In this document: piece after piece, positions 1 through 10,675 of the stretch
Layout of the letters: each line of letters begins with the position of its first letter
Position numbering within the stretch: position 1 is the stretch's first letter
DNA from: Gyromitra esculenta
Lineage: Eukaryota > Ascomycota > Pezizomycetes > Pezizales > Discinaceae
Assembly: GCA_038503075.1 (NCBI GenBank)
Contig: JBCAML010000011.1
Coordinates: forward strand, 1,364,001 to 1,428,000
Length of the DNA stretch: 64,000 nucleotides
Direction of reading: 5' to 3'
The notes under the pieces: generated by a model
Seen by the model: the letters and a program-made list of their open reading frames with translations, nothing else
Database searches by the model: none
Told to the model about the DNA's origin: nothing
Translations under genes and position numbers: made by a program

Positions 1-802
1 TCTCGCCCGTAGGCAGAGTGAGGGCACCTCTCCTAGAGATGAAGCAGAATACATGTACACACAGTAACCCACTACGACAAACAAATACAGCGGAGATATA
101 TGTAGTTCAGCAGAACAGAGGGGTTTCGGTGGCATTAAACCACCGCTTCCCGAAACAAGATGGCACATTTGAAGGTGATGGCTGCTGGGCGAGAGAGCCC
201 TGCTTCATCTCGCCGATCCAACTGGTCTGCCTCTTTGGCTGTAGTTGGATACATGTAGTCATCACTTGGTTCGTTCATCTACATGTATGTATTCAACCAT
301 ACCAAGATCCATACTCTACCGCTATCTATAGACTCCTATTGGATCAGTCCGGTCTGTGTTTGGCACCCACCAAGAGAAAACGACGGAAATGAGAAACGAG
401 AGAATGCATGTAGAGATACATGTATATACATGTAGGCTTAGAACCCCTTGACGCCTCCATGCAATCCTACCGAGTGATCATCGATGAATGAGGCGAACGA
501 TCGATAAGGAACCCGGACCCCTGAAACACCTGATCTGGTCTGGTGCGCTAAGCATCTCCATCCTCCACTTCCACTTCCACTTCCACTTCCACCTTCACCT
601 TCACCTCCATCTCTACCTCTACCTCTACCTTCACCTCTGCACCTGCAGCCCCACTTCACCCTCTCTACATCTCAATTTGCGACCGAAGGACATGCCTACC
701 AACCCATGACCCCTAACGAGCTTCTAATCAACCTTCACAGCAAAAGAAACATACCAAATTCTCTACCACCACTACACAGGAGCTAGCTGTCCTCCGCCAA
801 CA
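1..802. other. Intergenic region upstream of GAA1
   Basis: No convincing gene is seen. Open frames here have no family resemblance and biased composition. The region holds five exact TACATGTA palindromes (starting at 50, 250, 280, 417 and 427) and a pyrimidine-rich hexanucleotide-like repeat at about 556-636. The last 80 bases are pyrimidine-rich and are likely the GAA1 promoter or 5' leader. Confidence 0.6.
556..636. repeat. CTTCCA/CTTCAC/CTCTAC imperfect microsatellite
   Basis: About 80 bases of tandem six-base units of the type CCACTT, then CACCTT, then CTCTAC. One strand is purely pyrimidine plus A. It lies outside any recognised gene, so it is most likely a simple-sequence expansion upstream of GAA1. 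Confidence 0.8.
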
Positions 803-2821
803 ATGGCTACTTTCAGCAGTAAGCTCACCAACCTCACCCCCCCTTCAATTTCAGACCACCTAGCACACCAGCAGCCCGGTAACACAAGCATACGCACAGG
901 TTCTCTCCGGAGCACACGAGTCCTCAAATTCCTCCCCGTCCTCTCCTCCTTCTGCATCCTTGTTGGCGTGGCATGGCTCCTCTTGCTCCCGCTCGAAGAC
1001 TACTCGCGCAGAACATACATCTCAGAGAACGCCCTGTTGCCGGGACAGGTCCATACTTATTTCGGTGGCAGCGAACAGAACGTGTTTAGGGCGTACCGCA
1101 ATGAGGTTTCGGCGCTGGGCGCCAATTCGAGCGCCGAAGGCGAGATGGCGCAGAAAATCGGCGAGATCTTTACAGCGTCGGGATTGAAGATGGGTAGGCA
1201 GAAGTATAGTTATACTGCTGCGGGTGAGGAAGTTCATGGTGAGAATGTATATGCAATTCTTCAAGCGCCTAGGGGTGATGCTACGGAGGCGCTGGTGTTG
1301 TGCGCTGGGTGGCTTAATATGGATGGGCAGTTGAACGAGAGCGGTGTTGCGCTGGTGTTGACTCTGGCGCGGTATTTGAAACGTGGGTCCTTTCACCGGT
1401 TAGGAATTGGGGGGAAACCTTATTAACGTAGAGTAGGGTGGTCTCTGTGGTCAAAAGACATCATATTCCTGATAACTTCGGACTCCCGAGCTGGTCCGCA
1501 GGCCTGGGTAGATGCCTACCACGATCTACACTCGCCCCCCTCGGTTGCACCACTACCTCTCAAGTCTGGCGCAATTCAAGGTGTGGTGGTGGTTGATTAT
1601 CCTTCTACACATTCTTTCGAATCACTTCACATAGTCTACGATGGCATCAATGGCCAGCTCCCCAATCTTGATCTCATCAATACCGCCGTCCGTATAGCCT
1701 CTGGCCAAATGGGGATCCGCACGACTCTCCAGGAGATGTGGCAACACAACGATAAGTACGCGGACCGTCTCCGCACAATGCTCCGCGGGATGGTGAATCA
1801 GGGATTGGGACACGCATCTGGCCCCCATTCCTCTTTCATCCCCTATCATATTGATGCTATTACGCTACAGGCGTATGGGGAGGGAAATCATGATGAAACT
1901 ACTTTAGGGAGAACTGTGGAGAGTTTGTTTAGGAGTTTGAATAATCTGCTAGAACACTTCCATCAAAGTTTCTTTTTTTACCTCTTGATGGCGAGCCGGA
2001 GGTTTGTGAGTATTGGCACGTATTTGCCTAGTGCTATGTTGATTGCGGTAAACTTCACGTTTGCGGCTATCGGCTTGTGGGTGAAAACCGGGGAGGCGAA
2101 CGAAGACAAGCCAACGTCAACAGAAGGGAGTGAGGGTGAGAAAGAGCCGCTCGTTCAAGTTGAAGACGAGGTTTCTCCGCCGACCATCCAGAGTGTAGAG
2201 CGGCCGATGCTCTTGCCACTGGCTTTTGTAATCAGTGTACATTCCCTCGGTTTCATCCCTCTCTACATCTTCAACAATCTCGACGAAAAGGTATGTACTC
2301 CCCTCTCCCCTAGACTATAGACGCTACTGACATAACCTCACTAGAACCTTACCCCAGTTTTCTACGCCTTCGGTATCCTCAACGTCTTCCTCCCCCCCCT
2401 CCTCTCAACCCTCTTCACGCTGACCTTCACTCCAACCATCACGCACTTCCGTCTCATCAAATGCTTCTCCCTCCTCACTCTCGGCATGTTCCTCTCCGCG
2501 CTCGCCACACTAAACTTCTCACTCTCCTTCCTTGTCGGCCTCTTTTCCGTCCCATTCACTTTCATCCGTCCATTTCCGGACAAACGGTGGACCGCTGGGC
2601 TAGCATCTCTCGTGCTGCTTCAAGGGTTCACCCCGACAGCGGCGTTAGTCGGTGTTGCATACTATTGGGGTGAACCTGTGGTGGGGATCCTGAAGGAGGC
2701 AGCGTTTGGGTGGGCTGTGTGGGGCATGTGGACGCAGGTTGTGGTTTGGTGTGTTTGGTGGCCTGCATGGGTTATTGTGGGAGTGTTAGCTAGTGCGAGT
2801 TGGAATTTAGGGGTTGAGTAA
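803..2821 (+). CDS. GAA1: GPI transamidase subunit Gaa1
   Basis: Subunit of the ER-membrane GPI transamidase complex, which transfers preassembled GPI anchors to the C-terminus of secretory proteins; Gaa1 is the subunit thought to bind the GPI lipid. Exons are 803-1382, 1437-2290 and 2345-2821, giving 636 aa, close to the 614-621 aa of yeast and human Gaa1. An N-terminal membrane segment lies near residues 45-65. It is followed by the lumenal metallopeptidase-like domain with an NESGVALVLTLARYLK segment and ITSDSRAGPQAWVDAYH, then several C-terminal hydrophobic segments. The first intron (1383-1436) splits an Arg codon and restores RWSLWSKDIIF, which is typical of the family. The second (2291-2344) is phase 0. 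The ATG at 803 follows a stop and a pyrimidine-rich leader. Identity is confident; splice sites are inferred. Confidence 0.93.
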
Positions 2822-3695
2822 GTGTTTTTTTTTAGAAGGTGAGGGTTTTATAGAATTTTTGTTTGTGTGTATTGTTTATAGGGATTGAATTGGATATTAA
2901 CCTTTTTTTGACCACTTGTTTTTTTGACCGATTGTTTGAACTAGCTTGAAGGTTGGGAGTATATGTACTCTAAATGTAGTGCTATATGTTATAGGGAGTT
3001 ACCCAGAGCAGCTTAGGTGGGTTGCGTTTCATCAAGGAATCTCGTCTCGTTCTTTAATTCGAGGAATCTACACACACTTTCGTCGTTCGCGCTGGGCGAT
3101 CATACAACATCACTCGCTACTACACGTAATGCCTTGCTCTGCTTCTACCATCTTTATTGACGCTTTTAATTGTATAGGAGTCTTAGTAGTAGTAGTAGTA
3201 GTGGTAGAGTAGTAGTTGTTCCTGCTATATCCTGAGAGACAATACGGTAATAATTTCCACAAAAAAACGGCGTTTATCTGTACCTAAATACAATTTATTT
3301 TACATGTAGTGTTTAAGAACCTCTCGCCGCATGATACCTAGGGTTTATACAGTCACACACAGTCTTTATGATGGACATTTGTGGTAAAGCGTCGGCTACA
3401 CAAACCACAAGTCGACTTTGTCGCCTCGGGATGCCTCGGCGATGCGGCTCTGAGATCGCCGCCTGGAATAACGTTTTTCCGCAACCCAACATCACTCCGA
3501 CAATGTAAAATATCAATACCTGGGCCTTCTAAACTGAACCTGTGATGGCCATTCAGACTGGAAGATGATTGCGTTTACGTGAGCTTCTCACGCATCTCCT
3601 AGTGGCCATCGCTCTTCCCGGTTTTTTTCTTCCCGTTCGTCTCAATTCCATGACCAGCTCCTCACAGCTCCCTCGACAACACTACCACTGTAACA
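2822..3695. other. Intergenic region between GAA1 and SAS2-like gene
   Basis: No gene is supported. The sequence contains T-rich tracts just after GAA1 (likely 3' end), a short GTA trinucleotide run near 3185-3210, and one TACATGTA palindrome at 3301-3308. The last 100 bases before 3696 are C/T-rich like other leaders in this window. Confidence 0.6.
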
Positions 3696-4879
3696 ATGCC
3701 TTATCGGAAACGATGCTCTTCTGGCCCGATGGTCTCAGCGAAACCAGACACTGCCACTAGCAAGAAGCAGAAGAAGACTGGTGAGGTCCTGGTGAAAGAG
3801 GTGGTCTTGGGGAACATGCAAATGAAGCCAGTGCACGGCGCGAACTATCCCGTCGAGCTCGTCGGAAAAGAAGTCCAGAAGCTATACGTTTGTGAATTCT
3901 GCTTCAAGTATACAGATGATGTTTGTAAGATGGTCGGGCATCAGGTTTGTCGCTTCTAAATTTCATCTTTTTTCTTTCTTTCTTTCCATTACCAATTGAG
4001 GGGGGAAGGGGGATCGCTAATGGTATTTGTCGCGTTTTAAGAAATTCTGCGAGCCTGCTCATGGCGGCGAGCTAGCTGGGACCCTCGAACACAAAATTAA
4101 CGAGAGATTTTCCATCTACAAGGTCGATGGCGAAACCGATAATGTAAATTCCATTTCATCGCCTCCGTCTGCTCGTGGCATCTAAAACTCATACTGGCGA
4201 ATAAAAATAGCTCTTCTGTACCAATATTTGTCTTTTTGCTAAGCTCTTTATGGCGGACAAATCCATATACTACGAAGTTAAAGGTTTCGTTTTTTACACA
4301 ATCGTCGAAACAACTCCCCCAGCTTCGCCGGGAGCTCCTTCTCTCCGTCGCGTGCTTGGGTTTTTTTCCAAGGAGAAAATGTCTTGGGATGATTATAACC
4401 TCGCTTGCATCCTCATTTTCCCACCTTTCCAAAGAATGGGGCTTGGACGGAAGTTGATCGCGTATTCTTATATGCTCTCCAGGCTGGAGGGTAAAGTTGG
4501 GTCGCCAGAGAAACGTCAGTTATAACCCTCCCCATCTCATCGCCCGTCTAGTCTTGCTAACTCGTCTTGCTCAATAGCAATCTCTGTTCTCGGCCTCATT
4601 GGCTATACTCGTTATTGGTCATCCGTTCTCGCCGGCATTATCCTGTCTCCCCATTCTTCTATCGCTGCTAAGACTCTCTCCATCTCTGATATCTCCCGCA
4701 TGACGATGATTCAACCTGATGACATCACATCAACCCTCAAGAAGATGAACGCGATCGAGAAAGATGCAGACGGGAATCTCATCCTCTCGGTCTCAAAAGT
4801 GCAGCAGTACGTGAGAGAAAACAACGTTCGTGTTTGCGAGTGTATCGAAGAGGGGCATGGGCGGTTCTGGTATCAGTAG
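3696..4879 (+). CDS. SAS2: MYST-family histone acetyltransferase, SAS2-like
   Basis: A MYST histone acetyltransferase; Sas2 in yeast acetylates histone H4 Lys16 and limits the spread of silent chromatin. Exons are 3696-3944, 4042-4143, 4211-4514 and 4578-4879, giving 318 aa. The C2HC zinc finger (Cys66, Cys69, His82, Cys86) is split by intron 1. The MYST core follows: an LFAKLFMADKSIYY segment, the catalytic-type Cys183 in NLACILIF, the acetyl-CoA loop QRMGLGR at 191-197, and the general-base type Glu217 in SPEKP (Pro219 is completed across intron 3). The helix segment ISRMTMIQPDDI closes the core. There is no chromodomain or Tudor-knot ahead of the finger, and the length is close to yeast Sas2 (338 aa), so Sas2 is preferred to Esa1. 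A KAT8-like assignment cannot be excluded without a tree. It is convergent with NAA30. Confidence 0.85.
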
Positions 4880-5454
4880 AATGTGGGAATGAAGGTGGGG
4901 AGGTGGGTTATGATGAACTAAGATTTGGAGTGTAGGTTTGACTCGGAGTTATTTGATTTACGGAGGGGTTTTTTTTCATTCATGGAAAGAAAACGAGAGG
5001 GCAGGGTGATTCTGTTATTGGGGGTTTTGATATTTCATCTGTTTTCGTACATACATGGACATTGGCGGTTTTTTCTTCTTGTCTTTATACAAGTAAAGGT
5101 GGTACCTAGTACTATCAATCATTTTTTATTTTCTTCCTTTGCTGTATGCTACAGAGCATACCGCAAAGCTATTGTATAATACATGTAGCCATGTGGTCGG
5201 GCACGAGTTTATAAATATATATTGCCTTGGGGGATCTAAGGATAGGATCCATTATATCATAGATGGTTTAGTTAGTTATCGGTGCAGAAAGGAAAATTGC
5301 GAAGTGTCGTAGAAAAGTAGCACACTTAAGGTGATGGTATGAATAGTTCTTTAGTTATTGCTAAAACAACCAATGCCGTCTGATTATACCTACTCTATTT
5401 TACACGCCTGACGATATACCAGGTCATAGGCAATAAAAACCCACCCTTGGATAT
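4880..5454. other. Convergent intergenic region, SAS2-like / NAA30 3' ends
   Basis: Shared downstream region of two convergent genes. It is T-rich and A-rich, with several AATAAA-like words and one TACATGTA palindrome at 5180-5187. No gene is supported. Confidence 0.6.
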
Positions 5455-6342
5455 CTATTCTTTGTATACGTTATATACTTCGTTATCATGAGTGTGACCA
5501 TGACCATGCTCATGATCATGATCACCGCACTCATGGTCATGGCCGTGATCGTGGCCACAATCATCATCAGGACCACAATCATGCACTCCCTGACTCTTCA
5601 ACGGGAGCAGCAGCCTGAAAGCCGAGTTCCCGTTCAAGTAATATCTATGCAATCGTTTACTTCGCAAGAACCCGAGGCGCTCGTAGAGTTTGATAGCGGC
5701 GGTATTGGTGATCTCGGTTTCTAGGGCTACCTGTAGTTTGTTTGTTGGGGAAATAGTACGAGTCGAAGGAGGGGGTACAGGAAGAGAGAAAAAAGGGAGA
5801 GGGTGTTTAAAGGGTAAATACATACTTCGTCTGCATTACCAGCAATCATGGCATCTATAGCCATTTGGACGAGCTTGGTTGCTGAAAAAAATATTAGGTT
5901 AGTAAATTTGGAATCAGACCAAATGGGTAATGGGACTGAGTACCTATTCCTTGGCCTCGATATTGTTCTTTGACTGCCAACATCGCTATGTAGCCTCTCA
6001 TCACGTCACCCCGGTGGTCTTCAAGTTTGGAAACTACAACACCGATTATCTGCTCTCCGTCCATAGCCTGCCAATTACGAAAAAAAAAAAGCTGATTAGC
6101 AACCTTGTTTTTTTTGTTTTTGCTCTTTGTTTTGGGTATAAAACGACATAAGATAAACATACCATATAGCATAGATTCCCCCATTGATACAGGAAATACC
6201 GGTAAACATAGATGCTGTAGGGCTCAGAAAGGTCACTCGAGATCAACGATCTGATAGCTTCTAGCTGCGTCGGTTCCTGTGCAGAGTCGTAACGGGCGTA
6301 GGTGATCTTTGCAGGGCTGCTGCCGCTGCTCTGGGTACTCAT
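5455..6342 (-). CDS. NAA30: N-alpha-acetyltransferase NatC catalytic subunit (Naa30/Mak3)
   Basis: GNAT enzyme that acetylates the N-terminal Met of proteins starting Met-Leu, Met-Ile, Met-Phe and similar; it works with Naa35 and Naa38 on ribosomes. Exons, in transcription order, are 6342-6163, 6067-5944, 5881-5826 and 5730-5455, giving 211 aa. [18 protein letters not shown] near residues 37-54 is the Naa30 signature. The acetyl-CoA loop RGQGIA is at 97-102, with Ala102 completed across intron 2, and [13 protein letters not shown] at 129-141 is the GNAT C-terminal motif. The tail (170-201) holds 11 His plus Cys172, Cys178 and Cys188 in alternating His-Asp/His-Gly order, which the catalytic fold does not need. 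I chose the ATG at 6342 because it sits just ahead of the conserved core. An in-frame stretch further upstream is open but unlike Naa30. Confidence 0.9.
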
Positions 6343-7610
6343 TGCCCTTATGTAAGTAAGGAGATCGGTTATTTGCTGGGTAGTGGGCTGGTCATAAGAT
6401 AACATTGGAATTGAGCTTGCTTTCATGATTGCGGTGGAGTTCGTTGCGGTTGTAGGATTCGTTACCCGGCAGATTGCGGGGCTCATGAAATAGTGGTTGG
6501 AGCTAGGAGTGATAAACCATGATTCCAAGTTTGTACCAAAAACTCTTGAGATTCAGAGTTCTGTGGTTTAAGAACCACGCAATTACTCCTTGATATCGGG
6601 TTTGATCCACTAAAATGATGGTATTATCCACGGTTACTGTCTAGAACACACGCTTGATCCGTGGTATGCTTGAGTTTTAGACTTGGACAGTATGAGCTTA
6701 TGAGCTTGCTGAGCCGAACGTGATTGAGCTATCATCAGCAAAACTCGAATATAGGATGGTGTTGTAATCTGATGTAAAATTTGATCTGGAATTGGTCCTT
6801 GGATATCGAATGTCTAAGATAGGTCGTTGTTTATGTTCATACATGTAGTAGTGTAGTGATGAAGGTTAAAGCTATGAGCTCAGTACTTGGGTTCATAGTT
6901 ATCTACTGTGGTATTAATTAGGTGATACGATGTTTGGATATGCTAGAGCGAGTGGGATGGTTCATTCTCATTGTTCTATAACTGAATACGTTACTTTAAG
7001 CTTTTTTTTTGGATTTTAAAGATATTGATGAGGAATAGTTTTAAACCTACATGTATCTACTAAGCTGATCTAGCTCTGGTCTCTATATGTACATATACAT
7101 GCAGTCATCTGTTGTTGTTGTCGTTTATCCATCAGGCACATTCTGTAGTCATCTGATTCTAACTACATACATAAGTTTAAATCCAAGGTTGATTCAGATG
7201 TCTGCAGAAAGACTCTACTGCATGTAATATTGTACTGGGCATTGAAGCATCTGGATTATCGACTCAGAGATTTATTCTTTTACAAGAATATGCTGTGAGA
7301 TATTTTTAAATTGCTAAGAATATTCTTATGTGACAGTACATGTATTGTTGCCCCTCACTAAATTATTATGGGGCGAACCAACCGTAAATACTTTCTTTGA
7401 TTTTCGGTTATGTAAGATCAAAACTTAAAAATAACTTGGATTATCCCAGAAGACCCAAACACATCAAGCATTGGCTCTCATGAGCTGAGCTACCTCGCGC
7501 CTTCGTCAAGACTTGAACCACGTATATACATGTAGTTCTCTATCATTGGTGGAAGATAGATTTTCGCCTTTCGTTTAATCTGAATTGCAGTCTTCTACCA
7601 CTTGTATCAC
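6343..7610. other. Intergenic region between NAA30 and SPC34
   Basis: AT-rich and without a recognisable gene. It contains four exact TACATGTA palindromes (starting at 6840, 7048, 7337 and 7527), the densest cluster in the window apart from the left edge. The promoter of NAA30 must lie at its left end. Confidence 0.6.
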
Positions 7611-8505
7611 CTACTCATACCTTCTGCTAGCCATCTGCCTATCCACGCTTTTAATTCTCCCTTCTAGCTCCTCTTTCCTCTTTTCTAGTGCCCTGATCTC
7701 CTCCTCCTCTCTTCTAATCATCTCCTCAGTTACCTCCTCTTCCCCTGGCCTTAGATATGCAGTCCCGTCATCTTCATCGTAGACCACTTCATCGGCAATC
7801 TCGTCATCCATAGACCGCCCGTGTAGAAGGTCCAGCTGTGACCTCTGAGCTTTAACGAGTGCTTCATAATTTTCGATTGATTCGGTAAGATGTTCAAATC
7901 GGTCACGAGCTCGTGATATCCTTTCAGCGGCACCCGGGATATGACTGTTATCCTCAATGAGTATGTTGATTCTCATGACTTGTCAATTCCGAAATTCCAA
8001 AATTTCAAGAATTGGTAAGTAGGAATGCGAAAGCACGTACTAGACACCACCTAATCTCTCCGCTCCCATTAACAATACCTCCACATCTACATCTCCACCA
8101 ACCATCGGGACCCCACCAACCCCGCGCCCCACACCTCCTGCACCCCCACGCCGTAACTTCTCAACCATATCTCCACCCAACACTGAGTATACCGCTGTAT
8201 TTCTCCTCGGTGCAATAGAAACACGACCCTTTTTATCATTGGGGATATTAGCGGTAGCTGTAGAAGTCGTTGTTGAAGGGACGGTGAAGAGGGCGCGTTC
8301 GTGTGCATCTGTATCACGGATCAAGGACACGATATCGGTGGAGCGAAGGAGTGCTAGTGGGATATTAGTTAAAAGCCGAGGCAGAATTGAGGTTAGGGTG
8401 TGAGAAACCGTTTGTAAAGATCTTTGGGGGGTTGAAAGGGAGTGACGATAGTGACTGAGAGGATAGAGATATCTGCTCCAGGTGCGGTGCTAAGAAAGAA
8501 CTCAT
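7611..8505 (-). CDS. SPC34: DASH complex subunit Spc34
   Basis: Subunit of the fungal DASH/Dam1 ring that couples kinetochores to spindle microtubules. Exons, in transcription order, are 8505-8409, 8353-8041 and 7944-7611, giving 247 aa. The N-terminus shows the family pattern: MSSFLAPHLEQI, then FNPPKIFTNALLRSTDI, then SLIRDTDAHERALF. The Ala of TNALLR is rebuilt across intron 1 (8354-8408). Intron 2 (7945-8040) joins LGGVY to HIPGAAERISRARDRFEHL, the usual start of the C-terminal coiled coil. An in-frame ATG at 7976 within intron 2 is not the gene start. The rest is a charged Glu/Arg-rich coiled coil. The family is fungus-specific. Confidence 0.87.
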
Positions 8506-10675
8506 TTTTTTCTTACCGAGTATTTGATGGTGGGAAACTTTTACTGAAAATTGTTAGGTAGATAGGTGTGCAATCTAAAAATATTTCGGCTTGGAGCAAA
8601 ACGCTGGGTCACCGCTGATGGTGGTGGTTGCCGCCATGTCTTAGGTTTCTGGTGTTTTGATTTGCTAGACATCACCACATCGCCAAGACACTCTTATCGA
8701 TAAAGGAGTTGCCTCCATCAACTTCGTCTAATTAGGTTTATCAAATGAAATCTACGGTTCTGCAGCCACAATGTGTTGAATATGTCTTTATTATATCAAT
8801 AGTGTCTTTTTGTGACAATGGCTTTGCCTTCTACGACTTATTCTAAGGGCCTATTCTACCCTATAGGAACTACTGATCGAGTGATAAAGTATAGGTTCTA
8901 TAGATTTATCTAATCGTTTCGCCGATAGCCTCGATATGGAATGTGTTGCTAATAGCTGCGCTCTAATTGGTGTTTAGTACGCACCGACGGTGAATCGAGA
9001 CTTTTGTAAATGCTTGTTAGCCTCGTGTCCTGCCCCGTGCTCGTAAGTCGCTTCGCACTGGGGCGAGCTCGAAGAACGCGTCCTCCCCTCAAATACGACA
9101 GTACCTCGGATGTAGCTTGCTTCGAGGCAAAAGCCATGCAAGGCCTTGGCACCACGAAGACCGAGTGTACCAACTCAGCCCCAGCAACCTTTACGAAAGC
9201 CAACACCATGTGCTAGAACTTTCCGTCTCTGTTGGATTTGGCTACTACGAATGGTATGGAAGCGACCTATGAGGATGGGCTGGGCACAGAATTTCAAAGG
9301 AGTATGCTTTAGGATGAGCTACTCTTCGTCGGCTGTATATCTAGACCTTGTAGATATTTGAAATTTCCGGGGTTATGATGGTTCACGCTCATCATTGAAA
9401 GTGTTTATCAATTATTATTTATCAAGCGGTACTCTAGCACCAGATAATCCCAGAAGCAACAGACGGGGTCAAGCTGAGGCCAGCCATATGATAATATTAT
9501 CGCGATACTAACCTGCTCAAATGATGAATACATGTATGCTTGAGCTGAGGCGATTAGGAATTGGCCTAAGCTCAGTCAATATTGAAGTATGAAGGGAAAT
9601 GGATGCCTTCCCGTAAAATCTGGATTCAAGGCTAGAGTAGTTCAGACAAACGAAAGCCAGAATTTAAACCTGAACTTCAGATCTATTAACAACAGCAGTA
9701 CCAAGTTTGATGACTACTAATAATACTTTTTTCACAGGAAAATGAAAATTAGCAGATATCTCCCAATACACAAGGCTATACTACATGTGGTAGGAACTCT
9801 GTATAAAACCTCACTTTTCTCGTTATTTGAAGAATTGCAACCGTAGAACTGGCATAGGTGACCTTACAAGGCAGCGTATGCATAATAATTGCCGTTTTTG
9901 TTGAAGCCTCATACGATCTATGTTCCAGCATAGGTGCTGCTGGCAACTACCAACGCTCATAAATTGGCCTATCAAGATCTGGGCCAATTCTCAATTATCT
10001 CAGCTTGTGGATGTGCTGCAACCATTCATCTGTTAGCACACGGCAGCTCCCGATCGATACCCAACCTCCACTATTAATTCCATCAAAGTGACCCAAGTTC
10101 GCCCAAGTAGTAAATATACAGGTCCAAAAACGCGTTCTCGAGCAAAGCGCGGCCGGGAAAATTATCGTTATATAGGGGGTTAAGTAAAAATGTTGAGGTG
10201 ACGTGGTTGCAACACAATCCATGAGTGTTTAATTACCGCCTGGGCATTGTGAAATCCTACTATATTACTGGTCAATGCTACTGTTGCTCGGGCTGTGCTT
10301 GATCGTTTGCTGGTTGGGGTTGAGCCTCAACCCGGTGAGGATATAATTTCCATCCTGCAGCCCCGTCCGTCATGTCTGGGCTTACATGGCGTTGTAATCA
10401 AGCACCTAATTTCAAACCCTCCACACTTCCTATACATCTAGTAGGTCAGTTAGGCAGCAATCGTCCGGAGTTAACGGATGTTTCCCGTTTTCCTATAATA
10501 GGTATACTCACATGTACGTACCTCCTGTAGCCCTTCGCCCAAGAAGCTGAATAGACTTGTACGACAACATAGAGACGACGTGTTGATACTTTATCGGGGC
10601 GGGGTAAAGCTGAATTACTCTACTAAAGCTGATGTTCGCGGCACTAAAAACCCCCATGAACACCCTTTGGCGTAA
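8506..10675. other. Gene-poor region upstream of the kinase-ankyrin gene
   Basis: No gene can be supported over 2.2 kb. Most is AT-rich. A short block at about 9000-9260 is more GC-rich and open in several frames, but no frame resembles a known protein; it may be a relic. One TACATGTA palindrome lies at 9529-9536. Confidence 0.5.

Noticed and set aside
18..392. 124-codon open frame at the left edge
   Set aside because: Contains four of the intergenic TACATGTA-type words in its span, has no family resemblance and Cys/His-rich mixed composition; likely chance.
7611..7976. Separate 121-aa gene starting at the ATG at 7976
   Set aside because: It is the last exon of SPC34 read into intron 2; splicing at 7944/7945 restores the conserved GGVYHIPGAAERI segment.
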